A stretch of 64,000 bases of DNA from an uncultured Coriobacteriaceae bacterium (GCA_902803315.1 CADCPM010000102.1:27610-91609), one strand, 5' to 3'. Counted from the stretch's first letter, positions 50,708-59,925 are shown. Translations and numbers: made by a program. Notes: a model not told the origin generated them from the sequence alone.

Positions 50708-52159
50708 TTAGAGCGAGAGTTGCATAAGTCGCGCCAACGAGACGATGTAGATGGCCAATGCCTCTTTGAGAGACTGTTCCGAAACCCCCTCATCAGGTCC
50801 GTGCTCTATACCCACCCAGGAGGGCTTGTCCTCGTCCATGCGGTCGGGGCCGAACGCCACCGCACGGGCAAAGTGACGCGCATACGTGCCACCACCTATG
50901 GTAAAGGCGCAATCGTTACGTCCAGTCATCTGGCTGTACGTGTCAAGCAGCGTCTGGACCTCAGCAGATTCGGGATCCATATAGAAGGGAACCATGTTAT
51001 CGCTATCGCCCACGGAGCACCCGTTACGCTTGGCCACCTGCGTCACCCGTGCAAGTATTTCCTCGCCAGAGATGGACTTTGGATAGCGCACATCCATGGT
51101 TTGGACGAAACGTATCGAATCTTCTCCGCGAATCGTTCGCACCGTACCGCCTACGCAGGTTAGAGGATCGAACACATCGTCCTCGGCAGCGATGCCGAGC
51201 GCTTCTCCGCTCGTGTCTGCCAGAAGCGTCTGTTCAAATGCAAGAAACGCGCGCTCTTCGTCGTTACAAAGGTCGTTTTCTACCAGATAGTCCACCAGCA
51301 GACTAATGGCGTTGATGGTACCTTCTGGCATGGAGGCGTGCCCTCCCCTACCAGTCGCCTGTATTCTTGCGAGCTCCGACTTCGCATCGCCGTCCAACGA
51401 TTCGATCTCGATGCCCTCACGTGGGACAAGCGATGTCAACGAAGCGCGCACTACTGCATACGCGCTCCCCGGCACGGCATTCGCCACCGTTCCGCCTTCC
51501 AACTCAACGATTCGCGCGTCGTCCCCTCGCACTTCTGGTGAGATGGCCTCAACGAAGAAGCGGCCTTTCTCGCCACATATGAGCGGGAACATGGCGTCGG
51601 GCGTAAAGCAGAATGCAGGCTCGGGGAAGGACCTCAGATAATGCTCCACGTCCTCCATGCCCGTTTCCTCGTTGGTTCCCACTATGCAGCGCAATGTGTA
51701 GGGCAGACCTTCGGCAACCTCCCGCGCCCTACGCACAAAAAAGTGAGCCGCATAGAGCGACAAGACCAGAGGGCCCTTGTCATCGAGCACTCCCCTTCCC
51801 AGCAGATATCCATCCCTACGCGTCACGCGCAGCGGATCTACCGTCCATCCGTCGCCCAGCGGTACGATGTCCGAGTGCGCGATGGTGGCCAAGTAGGCAT
51901 CACTTCTACCCTTGAGCTCAGCATATCCCACGTAACCGTCGCAATCATGGCATTCGAGCCCAAGCCTGCCCGCGATCTGCAAGGCGCGGTCCAACGCCTC
52001 GCGAGGACCTGGGCCAAACGGCTTTCCAACACTCGCGTGCGGCTTGTCCTCCACACTTTGAACCTGTACCAGGAAGTCGATGTCGCGCACCACGTCCTCC
52101 CACACCTCATCCACATAGGCACGGGCTTGTTCAACGAAATCTCTGTCTTCATACGACAT
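50708..52159 (-). CDS. pepV: M20-family dipeptidase (Sapep/PepV type)
   Basis: The 483-residue protein has metal-site motifs of M20 peptidases: ATIAHSDIVPLGDGW (first ligand His and catalytic Asp), GRGVLDDKGPLV (bridging Asp), GTNEETGMEDVEHY (general-base Glu and ligand) and a final His in IGGGTYARHF. The GGTYAR segment and length fit PepV/Sapep dipeptidases, which cleave dipeptides in the cytoplasm. AAAGGAC precedes the ATG. Confidence 0.92.
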   Translation of the reverse strand: MSYEDRDFVEQARAYVDEVWEDVVRDIDFLVQVQSVEDKPHASVGKPFGPGPREALDRALQIAGRLGLECHDCDGYVGYAELKGRSDAYLATIAHSDIVPLGDGWTVDPLRVTRRDGYLLGRGVLDDKGPLVLSLYAAHFFVRRAREVAEGLPYTLRCIVGTNEETGMEDVEHYLRSFPEPAFCFTPDAMFPLICGEKGRFFVEAISPEVRGDDARIVELEGGTVANAVPGSAYAVVRASLTSLVPREGIEIESLDGDAKSELARIQATGRGGHASMPEGTINAISLLVDYLVENDLCNDEERAFLAFEQTLLADTSGEALGIAAEDDVFDPLTCVGGTVRTIRGEDSIRFVQTMDVRYPKSISGEEILARVTQVAKRNGCSVGDSDNMVPFYMDPESAEVQTLLDTYSQMTGRNDCAFTIGGGTYARHFARAVAFGPDRMDEDKPSWVGIEHGPDEGVSEQSLKEALAIYIVSLARLMQLSL

Positions 52160-52245
52160 TGTGATGTCCTTTCTGCTCGTCCAAAGACAGTGTAACGCCC
52201 AAAGCTCTCTGTGGTGTTAGACTCTTGCTCGAAAAAGCGACACAT

Positions 52246-52355
52246 GGCCACCAACACCCAGCGCTCGCCGTCCCACACGCGGTTCCGCGCTTGCTTCGCT
52301 CGCTCACTTCGTGAGTCACCGCCTGCGGGTCGGCGAGCGCTGGGTGTTGGTGGCC
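52246..52355 (+). repeat. Family 1 hairpin, copy H
   Basis: Perfect 25-bp outer arms (GGCCACCAACACCCAGCG... at 52246-52270, complement at 52331-52355) enclose imperfect inner arms and a slightly changed core (GGTTCCGCGCTTGCTTCGC, GAGTCACCG). It lies between the divergent M20 and HAD genes. Confidence 0.87.
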
Positions 52356-52381
52356 GCGGTCCAAGCGGAAGGAGGGCTGCC

Positions 52382-53092
52382 ATGCCCCGTAAAGCACCTT
52401 TGGGACTCTGGCCCCTGCGGGCCAAGGCGGCCATATTCGACTTCGATGGAACCTTGGCCAGTACCGCACACCTGTGGCACGAGGTAGACGCGGCGTTCCT
52501 TGGCAAAAGGGGGCTTCCCCTTACCAAGGAGTATCCAGAGCGCCTTGCCGCACTAGGATTTGCAGAGGGTGCGCGCTATACCATAGAGCAATTCGGTCTG
52601 AACGAGACGGTTGAGCAAATATGCGACGAGTGGAATCGCATGGGCGCACAGCTCTATCGCGACTCGGTAAGGCTTCGCCCTGGCGCGCAGGAATACATTC
52701 TCGCCCTTCGATCCGTCGGCATTCCCTGTGCCCTTGCCACCACCAATGACACGGGAGTGCTCAACAGTATGCGCCACATAGACGTCGACGGCCTCTTTGA
52801 CGTCCGTGTCCATGGCGCCGAGGTAAGCAGGGGCAAGGACCACCCCGACATCTACCTAGAGGCAGCACGACGCCTGAGCGTCAACCCGCAAGACTGCATT
52901 GTGTTCGAAGACATCGTGCCGGCCCTCAAGTCGGCAAAGCTTGCGGGAATGGTTGCCTGTGGAGTCCATGCCAATGACCCCACACAAGATGTGCAAACCG
53001 CACAAAGCGTCGCCGACCTTTGGCTCGATGACTGGCGCGACCTCCAATTGCCGACAACATCGGACGTTTCGGGGGCCCTTTCGCCTGCCTAA
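52382..53092 (+). CDS. HAD-family hydrolase (beta-phosphoglucomutase-like)
   Basis: The 236-residue protein has motif I AIFDFDGTLAST, a helical cap, motif II LATTNDTG, the Lys region VSRGKDHPDIYLEAARRL and motif IV VFEDIVPALKSAKLAGM. This is the arrangement of subfamily IA phosphatases and beta-phosphoglucomutases. Substrate unknown. ATG 52382 has GGAAGGAGG upstream; an upstream in-frame ATG at 52211 would translate the repeat. Confidence 0.86.
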   Translation: MPRKAPLGLWPLRAKAAIFDFDGTLASTAHLWHEVDAAFLGKRGLPLTKEYPERLAALGFAEGARYTIEQFGLNETVEQICDEWNRMGAQLYRDSVRLRPGAQEYILALRSVGIPCALATTNDTGVLNSMRHIDVDGLFDVRVHGAEVSRGKDHPDIYLEAARRLSVNPQDCIVFEDIVPALKSAKLAGMVACGVHANDPTQDVQTAQSVADLWLDDWRDLQLPTTSDVSGALSPA

Positions 53093-53141
53093 CTTCCGTT
53101 TTTATCGGCGCCCCGACAAATGCCTATAGAATCGGAAGTTA
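53090..53141. repeat. Family 3 hairpin, copy 2
   Basis: Arms TAACTTCCG (53090-53098) and CGGAAGTTA (53133-53141) enclose a core whose reverse strand shares CGATTCTAT, GGCAT and GCCGA with 20656-20703. It overlaps the HAD stop and separates it from the convergent csp gene. Confidence 0.65.
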
Positions 53142-53167
53142 GGGACTCACAGATCGTACAGAAGTCT

Positions 53168-53201
53168 CAAAAAAGAGGACGGCATTCAAGATGCCGTCCC
53201 C
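53168..53201 (-). terminator. Terminator of the cold-shock gene
   Basis: On the minus strand GGACGGCAT-CTTGA-ATGCCGTCC is followed by TCTTTTTT, a strong intrinsic terminator about 35 bp after the stop. Confidence 0.9.
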
Positions 53202-53234
53202 CGAGTCGCCGAGGCGATAGGTTTTGCGCAAGCT

Positions 53235-53438
53235 TTAGATCTTGCGGACGTTGGAGGCCTGGAACTTGCCGTTCTGGCCCTTCGTAATCTCGAACTCAAC
53301 AGCCTGACCCTCATCCAGAGTCTTGTAGCCATCCATCTGAATCTCACTGAAGTGTACGAACAGGTCGTCGCCATCCTCGCGAGAGATGAAGCCGTAGCCC
53401 TTATCGGCATTGAACCACTTAACAGTACCTTGAGCCAT
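53235..53438 (-). CDS. cspA: Cold-shock protein
   Basis: The 67-residue OB-fold protein starts [22 protein letters not shown] with both RNA-binding motifs (KGYGFI and DLFVHFSEI) and normal length. It binds single-stranded RNA and DNA and melts RNA structure. ATG 53438 follows AAAGGCACGAA. Its leader contains a stable hairpin at 53492-53524, which may serve temperature control as in other csp mRNAs. Terminated at 53168-53201. Confidence 0.96.
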   Translation of the reverse strand: MAQGTVKWFNADKGYGFISREDGDDLFVHFSEIQMDGYKTLDEGQAVEFEITKGQNGKFQASNVRKI

Positions 53439-53491
53439 TTCGTGCCTTTCTTTCTGTGCCCCGCAGGGCAACACACATGCGCTTGCGCGCT

Positions 53492-53524
53492 ATATCCTTA
53501 TGTCCGTTTGGACACGAAGGATAT
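53492..53524 (-). promoter_or_regulatory. Leader hairpin of the cold-shock gene
   Basis: ATATCCTT...AAGGATAT arms with a further GTCC/GGAC pair form a dyad 54 bp upstream of the csp start, on either strand. It may be a 5' UTR element or an operator. Confidence 0.5.
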
Positions 53525-53544
53525 ATTACCCCATACCTCGAGTC

Positions 53545-53686
53545 TGCAAACCGCCAATCTCAAACTCACCGCTTGCGGCAAAAGTCTTGACGAAAATACC
53601 AATATAGTGTTATCGCGACGGTCCTGTGTGAACCGTCCCAAGCAGAGCATCTGGAACTTGCAAACTGCTAGAATGCAAACCGCCAA
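53545..53686 (+). promoter_or_regulatory. Three TGCAAAC(C/T)GC sites upstream of serA
   Basis: TGCAAACCGCCAA occurs at 53545-53557 and again at 53674-53686, with the variant TGCAAACTGCTA at 53659-53670. The last two start 15 bp apart, just before the ribosome binding site, so they could be repressor sites for serA. Confidence 0.4.
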
Positions 53687-53709
53687 GTACAGTCAACCAA
53701 GGAGGCACA

Positions 53710-54876
53710 GTGTACAAGGTTCACTGCATTAACAACATCGCAAAGGTAGGCACCGACGCGCTCGGCGAAAACTTTACGCTCACCGATGAGGTCGCGAGCG
53801 CCGACGCCATTATGGTCCGCTCCGCAAACCTGCATGAGATGGAATTCTCAGATTCGCTTCTCGCCATCGCACGCGCGGGCGCGGGTGTGAACAACATTCC
53901 GCTAGATCGTTGCGCAGAGCAGGGCATCGTTGTGTTCAACACCCCTGGCGCAAACGCCAACGGCGTGAAAGAGCTTGTAATCGCTGGCATGCTGCTGGCC
54001 GCGCGCGACATTTGCGGCGGCATCGATTGGGTCGACCGCCACTACGACGATCCCAATGTGGGGCAGCTCGCCGAAAAGGCCAAGAATCGCTATGCCGGCA
54101 CCGAACTTGCCGGCAAGACACTTGGCGTCATAGGCCTCGGAGCCATTGGCGCCATGGTGGCCAATGCCGGTCGCAGCCTGGGCATGCACGTGCTGGGATA
54201 CGATCCGTATGTCTCGGTCAAGTACGCCTGGAGCTTGGACCGCCATGTTCACCATGTAAACGACCTCAAGGAGATCTGGGCCAACGCAGACTACATAACC
54301 ATCCATGTGCCAGCCACGGACGCAACCCGCGGCATGATCAGCCGCGAGGCAATTGCCGCCATGAAGGACGACGTGGTCGTGCTCAACTACGCGCGAGACG
54401 TGCTTGTGGACGAGCGCGCCATGGCCGAGGCTCTGCAGACTGGTCACGTCGCGCGCTACATGACCGACTTCGCGAATGCCAACTCCACCCAGATGCCGCG
54501 CGCCATCGTAACCCCACACCTGGGCGCATCCACCAAGGAGGCAGAGGATAACTGTGCCATAATGGCTGCGAATGAGATTCGCGACTATCTGGAGAACGGT
54601 AACATCGAGAACTCCGTGAACTACGGCGACGTTAACCTTGGGCCCATGAACACTCCCGTGCGTCTCGCCATATTCCACAAGAACATTCCCGGCGTCATTG
54701 GCGCAATTACGTCTGCCGTGTCATCCGCCAACGTAAACATCGAGAACATGACCGACAAGAGCCGTGGCGACTATGCCTACTCGCTGCTCGACCTCTCGGG
54801 AGAGCTCGATTCCAAGACGATCGAGACGCTTGAGGCCGTTGAGGGTATTTATCGCGTGCGCGCCATTACGAAGTAG
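53710..54876 (+). CDS. serA: D-3-phosphoglycerate dehydrogenase-like protein, paralogue 1
   Basis: This NAD enzyme family oxidises 3-phosphoglycerate, the first step of serine synthesis. The 388-residue protein (GTG start, AAGGAGG upstream) has RAGAGVNNIPLDRCAEQGI, the NAD motif GVIGLGAIGAMVANAGRSLGM and the substrate Arg in NYARDVLVDE. It has the catalytic His in TPHLGASTKEAEDNCA and a C-terminal ACT-like domain (about 325-388). At the position of the usual catalytic Glu the segment reads TDFANANS, with no Glu or Asp there by my alignment. It may be a type-wide trait. Tandem with a paralogue 27 bp downstream. Confidence 0.85.
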   Translation: MYKVHCINNIAKVGTDALGENFTLTDEVASADAIMVRSANLHEMEFSDSLLAIARAGAGVNNIPLDRCAEQGIVVFNTPGANANGVKELVIAGMLLAARDICGGIDWVDRHYDDPNVGQLAEKAKNRYAGTELAGKTLGVIGLGAIGAMVANAGRSLGMHVLGYDPYVSVKYAWSLDRHVHHVNDLKEIWANADYITIHVPATDATRGMISREAIAAMKDDVVVLNYARDVLVDERAMAEALQTGHVARYMTDFANANSTQMPRAIVTPHLGASTKEAEDNCAIMAANEIRDYLENGNIENSVNYGDVNLGPMNTPVRLAIFHKNIPGVIGAITSAVSSANVNIENMTDKSRGDYAYSLLDLSGELDSKTIETLEAVEGIYRVRAITK

Positions 54877-54903
54877 TGCACTGTCTTGCTCGAAAGGAAT
54901 CAC

Positions 54904-56073
54904 ATGTACAAGGTACATTGCATGAATCGCATTTCGCAAGCAGGTGTCGATCAGCTGTTTGGTACGTTCGCTCCCGCCAAGGGACTTGAGGATGCCGAAG
55001 CCGTGGTAGTGCGGAGTGCAAACATGCACGACGAGACCTTGGGCAATGGCTTGCTCGCAATCGCGCGTGCGGGAGCTGGCGTAAACAACATCCCCATCGA
55101 TGCCTGCACGCAAAAGGGCATCGTGGTGTTCAACACGCCGGGTGCAAACGCCAACGGTGTGAAGGAAATGGTAATCGCCGGAATGCTCCTCGCTTCCCGC
55201 GACATCATGGGAAGCAGCGAGTGGGTACGCGCCCACGCCGACGAACCCAACATCGCAGCTGCTGCCGAAAAAGCGAAGTCGCAGTTTGGCGGAACCGAAA
55301 TTGCAGGCAAGACGCTCGGCGTCATAGGCCTCGGTGCCATTGGCGCCATGGTGGCCAATGCGGGCCGCAGCCTGGGCATGCACGTGCTGGGATACGACCC
55401 CTACCTCTCCGTCAAGTACGCCTGGAGCCTGGACCGGCACGTTCATGCGGTACGCAACCTGGGCGACATCTTCGCAGAGGCAGACTTCATTACCATCCAC
55501 GTCCCCGCCACCGACAAGACCTGGCACATGCTCGGACGCGACCAGATTGCGTTGATGAAGCGTGGCGTCGTAGTGCTCAACTTTGCGCGCGACACCCTCG
55601 TAGACGAGGATGCCATGGCAGATGCCCTGGCATCCGGACACGTGGCGCGCTATGTCACCGACTTCGCCAATCCCACCACCACTCACATGAACGGCGCCAT
55701 TGTGACCTCCCATTTGGGCGCTTCGACCGTAGAGGCAGAGGACAACTGCGCGGCCATGGCCATCTCGGAGCTACGCGAGTACCTCCTGTCCGGCAACATC
55801 ACCAACTCGGTGAACTTCGGCAACGTTGACTTGGGCCCCATAGAGACCGACGAACGAATAGTGGTGCTGCATCGCAACGTTCCCAACATGATCGGACAGT
55901 TCTCGCAGATTCTTAACGACGCACATCTGAATATCGAGAACATGGCGAACAAGCGACGCGGAGAAGTCGCCACCACGCTGCTGGAAACGAGCGGCCAATG
56001 GGACGACTCCGTCATAGAGCAGATAGCGGCGCTCAAGGATGTCTTCCGTGCGCGCATGATTCCCGGCCGCTAG
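54904..56073 (+). CDS. serA: D-3-phosphoglycerate dehydrogenase-like protein, paralogue 2
   Basis: The 389-residue protein is closely related to the preceding one along its whole length, including GVIGLGAIGAMVANAGRSLGMHVLGYDPY-type sequence, the Arg in NFARDTLVDE and the C-terminal ACT-like domain. It differs at the active site: VTSHLGAS replaces TPHLGAS, and the Glu position lies in TDFANPTTT. ATG 54904 follows GAAAGGAATCAC. A recent tandem duplication with later divergence is inferred; it may use a different hydroxyacid or form a heteromer with the first. Confidence 0.83.
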   Translation: MYKVHCMNRISQAGVDQLFGTFAPAKGLEDAEAVVVRSANMHDETLGNGLLAIARAGAGVNNIPIDACTQKGIVVFNTPGANANGVKEMVIAGMLLASRDIMGSSEWVRAHADEPNIAAAAEKAKSQFGGTEIAGKTLGVIGLGAIGAMVANAGRSLGMHVLGYDPYLSVKYAWSLDRHVHAVRNLGDIFAEADFITIHVPATDKTWHMLGRDQIALMKRGVVVLNFARDTLVDEDAMADALASGHVARYVTDFANPTTTHMNGAIVTSHLGASTVEAEDNCAAMAISELREYLLSGNITNSVNFGNVDLGPIETDERIVVLHRNVPNMIGQFSQILNDAHLNIENMANKRRGEVATTLLETSGQWDDSVIEQIAALKDVFRARMIPGR

Positions 56074-56124
56074 CATCTCCTATCCGCAGAGCATAATCGC
56101 CCACAAACAGGAACGACGCGACGC

Positions 56125-58287
56125 ATGAGCACTCCCTTTGCTGTTATCTATTTCCTCCTCCTTGCTGCTCTTGTGGCAACCTCCGTCTTTTACGCGCGCA
56201 AGCGAAGCAAGGCAGGAAGGTCATTGACAGTTTTCGAATGGCTTTGGACCACCCCCTTTGCGCTCGCACTGGGCTTTTTGGGAGTTTGGTCTGCGCGAGG
56301 CCTTGTGGACACCCAAAAGAGCGTCGCCGTCGTTCCCCTTACCGCCCTTGTCATAGGCGTCTGTGGTGCCGTAGCACTACGACGACATGACATTTGGGCC
56401 TGGTATGAGACCCTAGACAAAAAGGTGCGCATAGTGCTGCGGGTTCTTCTCGCAGCACTCGTACCCTTGCTTTCTGCCCTAGTCGTCGAAGTTCCCTTTA
56501 ACGAGCTCATATTAAACGGCGGCCCGAGTCACTATTGGCTCGAGGTTCTACTCATAGGCTTGCTGTTCTTGGGTCTTTACTTTTTGGGGCAGCGCCATGC
56601 GGCCTTGTGCGTCGTGGGCGTTGTGCTCTGCTTCATTACCGGCATCGGACAGTACTTCATCAAGTCCTTCAAGAACGCCGCCATCTTGCCTGCGGACCTG
56701 CTGGCGCTCGGTACGGCTGCAGCAGTGAGCAAGGAGTACGTGTATTCGCTCAACGAGCGTGCCATCGAAGGCATTGCTCTGGCCCTCATCGTTATCTGCA
56801 TGCTCTCGCTCGTTCGTCCACCGCTTTCCAAAGGCGAACGCCAGGGCGTGGCCCGTAGGGTCGGGCTCAATATTGCGGCATCCGCCGGCTCCTTCGCGCT
56901 GCTCTTCGTACTCGTAGCGATACCCAACTACATGGGTCAGCTCGGCGTGGAAATGGAATACTGGTACACGATGGACTATTACCAGCAACAGGGATTCTAC
57001 CCCACTTTCATAGCCGTGCTGCAGGACATGTCCATCCATCGCCCCGACGGCTACACCGATGAGATAGCGCAGCGCGTTGAGGTCGAACACGCCCAAAACT
57101 ATCGTAGGGCGCGAGAGGCCAACGCCGAATCCAAGGCAACGGTCGACCAGTTTAATCAGCTTAAACCTTCCGTAATAGCAATCATGGACGAGACGTTCGC
57201 AGATCTATCCATTCTTGACGGCTTGCACGCGGGATACGAAGGACCGGAGTTCTTTACACGAGGTCTCAACGACGCACTTATGCGCGGAAAGCTCAATGTT
57301 TCGGTTATCGGAGGGGGTACGTGCAACTCGGAGTTCGAGTTCCTAACCGGCAACTCCATGCAATTCATCGGGGCGGGAAAGTATCCCTACTCCCTCTATG
57401 ACTTCTCGCATGTGGATGGGCTGGCGAGCCAGTTCAAGAAGCTGGGCTATCATACGTGTGCCCTGCATCCCAACTACGCCACCAATTGGAACCGCGACGA
57501 AATCTATGCGCACCTAGGGTTTGACCGCTTCCTCTCCATAGACGACTTCGGTGGGATTCCCGACTGCGCCGTGGACAAGGTCACCCCCAACGAACCGCAC
57601 TGCGAGGTGTTCCACAGCGGCGTAAGTGACAAGGCAACCTACGACTATATACTTCAGATGCTCAAGGAAGACGATGCGCCTCAGTTCTTCTTTGACGTGA
57701 CCATGGCCAACCACGGTTCCTACGACCAAAACAACATCGCACCCGAGTACCAAACGAACTACACGCCCGATAGCTGCCCAGAAGAGCACACGCCCACAGA
57801 GCTCAATGAGTACCTCTCGTGCATCAAACGGGCTGACGCAGACTTGAAGGAGCTTGTGGACAACCTGAAGCAGCTCAACAGACCCGTGGCAATCGTGTAC
57901 TTTGGCGATCATCAACCCATGCTCTCATCCGACTTCAACGACTACTGGTATACGAATGAGCCAGAAAACGAGCACGCGCGCCGCGTGTTCTCCACCAATT
58001 ACGTAGTTTGGGCAAATTACGACGTTGCCGGACAGGAGCAAAAGGGCATAGCAGACGAGACGAGCATAGATATGCTTGCCGCTCAGATGCTCGACCTCAT
58101 TGGCGCTCCCGTGAGTGATTTTCAAGCTGCACAACTCGACATACGGGCGTCCATTCCGTCCCTTGCGGTTAGGGACTACCAAGGAAAGGACCGCAACTGG
58201 TATGCGCAAGACTCAACCGGCCAGTACAGCCAAAGCTATTACGACCTCTCGCTCATCGAATACTTGAACTTCGCCACCAAGGTATAG
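56125..58287 (+). CDS. LTA synthase-like membrane sulfatase-fold enzyme
   Basis: The 720-residue protein has about seven membrane helices (residues 1-280) and an extracytoplasmic alkaline-phosphatase-fold domain. The nucleophile Thr sits in IMDETFADLS (about residue 355). Further metal-site features are GGGTCNSEFEFLTG, HPNYATNWNRDE and FGDHQPML. LtaS-type enzymes polymerise glycerol phosphate from phosphatidylglycerol to lipoteichoic acid or transfer it to glycans. The exact polymer is unknown. The gene starts 51 bp after serA2. Confidence 0.87.
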   Translation: MSTPFAVIYFLLLAALVATSVFYARKRSKAGRSLTVFEWLWTTPFALALGFLGVWSARGLVDTQKSVAVVPLTALVIGVCGAVALRRHDIWAWYETLDKKVRIVLRVLLAALVPLLSALVVEVPFNELILNGGPSHYWLEVLLIGLLFLGLYFLGQRHAALCVVGVVLCFITGIGQYFIKSFKNAAILPADLLALGTAAAVSKEYVYSLNERAIEGIALALIVICMLSLVRPPLSKGERQGVARRVGLNIAASAGSFALLFVLVAIPNYMGQLGVEMEYWYTMDYYQQQGFYPTFIAVLQDMSIHRPDGYTDEIAQRVEVEHAQNYRRAREANAESKATVDQFNQLKPSVIAIMDETFADLSILDGLHAGYEGPEFFTRGLNDALMRGKLNVSVIGGGTCNSEFEFLTGNSMQFIGAGKYPYSLYDFSHVDGLASQFKKLGYHTCALHPNYATNWNRDEIYAHLGFDRFLSIDDFGGIPDCAVDKVTPNEPHCEVFHSGVSDKATYDYILQMLKEDDAPQFFFDVTMANHGSYDQNNIAPEYQTNYTPDSCPEEHTPTELNEYLSCIKRADADLKELVDNLKQLNRPVAIVYFGDHQPMLSSDFNDYWYTNEPENEHARRVFSTNYVVWANYDVAGQEQKGIADETSIDMLAAQMLDLIGAPVSDFQAAQLDIRASIPSLAVRDYQGKDRNWYAQDSTGQYSQSYYDLSLIEYLNFATKV

Positions 58288-58319
58288 TCCTTCTTGTGTG
58301 GCCTTCCCCCCACCCCAGG

Positions 58320-58364
58320 GTCACCTCTGGAGTCGCCTCGTGCCGTTCGCAGCCGACTCTAGCG
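58320..58364. terminator. Imperfect hairpin between convergent genes
   Basis: CTGGAGTCG and CGACTCTAG can pair (one G-U) around a GC-rich loop, between the LtaS-like gene and the CPBP gene. Confidence 0.35.
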
Positions 58365-59420
58365 CTCTTTGTGGAATGGCCCATAGTCGGGCAAGGGCTG
58401 TTCGGAAAGCATCCGTCTCCCAATGATTGCCAGCGGTAGGTAGCACACTATAAAAACGAGATAGAGGATAGTAACCGCAATCGCCTCTTCGCCTGTAGAT
58501 ACGTACGACACATCCATGGGTCCGTCAAGCAGAACCATACCGGGAATCATAAGTATGAAATCGGATAGAGCGTGAAGCAGAGCCGCACCCCATACGCTCT
58601 TCGACCTTAGGACAAGGGCACACAGGAAGAAACCGAAGAGTCCCGTCTGTATGGTCTTAAGAACGGCCTGTAGGATCGACAGGGGGTCCGCGTAGTCGAT
58701 GCTAAACCAATCGATGTGTGCCATACCAAAGAGCAGCGCTGCGAATACCGTCACAATATAGAGGCCCCTCCTGCTCTTGCCTCCCGCATCCAACAGGCTT
58801 CCATAGACGACACCGCGGAAACTCGCCTCTTCAAAAATGCCAATGCCAATGCAGAGGACGAGGACCGTCAGAAGGCGTGACAGCCATCCGTCCTCAACGA
58901 CCGTCTCATTCGTGAGCATTGTCTCAACCACGCCATAGATCGTAAGGCCAAGGCTGGTGGCGAGGACCCACCAGCCCTTCTTCAAAGCCAGGACAATCGT
59001 ATCCTTTCTTAGGGCAAGGATTTTGCGCCCTCCGAGTATCACCACAGATAGACACGCCCCCACCGCACCCGCAAGCGTTACGAGCATCTCTTGATTAAGG
59101 GGCATCCCGGGTATCATAGACACGAGGTAGCCGATGATTTCGAATATGAAGACGAGGCCGAGGGACAGCATGGCAAGGCATATGGTTACCCCTGCCGGCC
59201 GCCTCCTTCGGCGTGTTGGCTCGACCACGGTAGCGGGTGCCTCCACATTGCGCGTAACGGCAACATGCGACGGCGAAATACCCTCACAAGGAACGGGTGG
59301 CCCCTCGCGGTATTCGATCGGTTGAGGTGGTTGCGAGGCCTTCTCTTCTGTTGGCAGACCACACGAGGTGCAGTATTTCGCTCCTTGGGGAATCTCCGCC
59401 CCGCATTCCCTACAATACAT
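58359..59420 (-). CDS. Zinc-ribbon CPBP-family intramembrane metalloprotease
   Basis: The 353-residue protein starts with a zinc ribbon (MYCRECGAEIPQGAKYCTSCG), a flexible linker to about residue 70, then about eight membrane helices. CPBP motifs are EEASFRGVVYG (the EExxxR active site, about residue 200), FGMAHIDW and ALLHALSDF with further His ligands. The family includes the CAAX protease Rce1 and bacteriocin-immunity proteins. ATG 59420 follows AGGAGG. The C11 peptidase nearby (59982-62180) carries the same kind of N-terminal zinc ribbon. Confidence 0.88.
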   Translation of the reverse strand: MYCRECGAEIPQGAKYCTSCGLPTEEKASQPPQPIEYREGPPVPCEGISPSHVAVTRNVEAPATVVEPTRRRRRPAGVTICLAMLSLGLVFIFEIIGYLVSMIPGMPLNQEMLVTLAGAVGACLSVVILGGRKILALRKDTIVLALKKGWWVLATSLGLTIYGVVETMLTNETVVEDGWLSRLLTVLVLCIGIGIFEEASFRGVVYGSLLDAGGKSRRGLYIVTVFAALLFGMAHIDWFSIDYADPLSILQAVLKTIQTGLFGFFLCALVLRSKSVWGAALLHALSDFILMIPGMVLLDGPMDVSYVSTGEEAIAVTILYLVFIVCYLPLAIIGRRMLSEQPLPDYGPFHKER

Positions 59421-59502
59421 CGCCACCTCCTGTCACGGTGCCTTTATGCACAGTATAATGGATGCAAGGTAGTAGCCTAGGCTCGCATAGGATTGGAGAA
59501 TC

Positions 59503-59886
59503 ATGAACGTATTGCTCGTTTACAATGATGGTCTTGTTGAATCCTTTGACACAAGAGACGACATGTCCCAGGAGTACACGCATGCCCGCCTCGACACCTT
59601 TGTGGAAGAGGTCGAAGACCGTGAGAACTGCTATGAGATCGGCATTAACCTGTATCCGGTAATCCATTCGAAGAGCCGCGATCTTCCCGTCATCCGCCGC
59701 ATCTGCTCGACCACCTTCATCTCGGACTACCATCATAGCTCCAAGCCCTCGCTTGACGCCGTCTGCCCCATGATCACCGGACTCAAGCAGCTCATCATCA
59801 ATGGCGCCGTGGTTTGGGAAGGTTTCCCAGAGCCGTATCTTTCGGACGAGTCCTACGAGAACGAGACCTCCGAGGGTAGGATCTAA
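59503..59886 (+). CDS. Small soluble protein, unknown function
   Basis: The 127-residue protein has no family I recognise. It starts MNVLLVYNDGLVESFDTRDD, is acidic, has no membrane segment or signal peptide, and ends in a Glu/Ser-rich tail. GATTGGAGAATC precedes the ATG. It lies between two zinc-ribbon membrane proteases, divergent from one and convergent with the other. Confidence 0.7.
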   Translation: MNVLLVYNDGLVESFDTRDDMSQEYTHARLDTFVEEVEDRENCYEIGINLYPVIHSKSRDLPVIRRICSTTFISDYHHSSKPSLDAVCPMITGLKQLIINGAVVWEGFPEPYLSDESYENETSEGRI

Positions 59887-59925
59887 CAAGTCGGCAACCG
59901 CATTCTAGCTCCAAGCTCATTAAGG

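Noticed and set aside
53902..55713. Long minus-strand ORFs opposite serA genes
   Set aside because: Both have His/Val-rich antisense composition typical of shadows; their similarity only mirrors the serA duplication.
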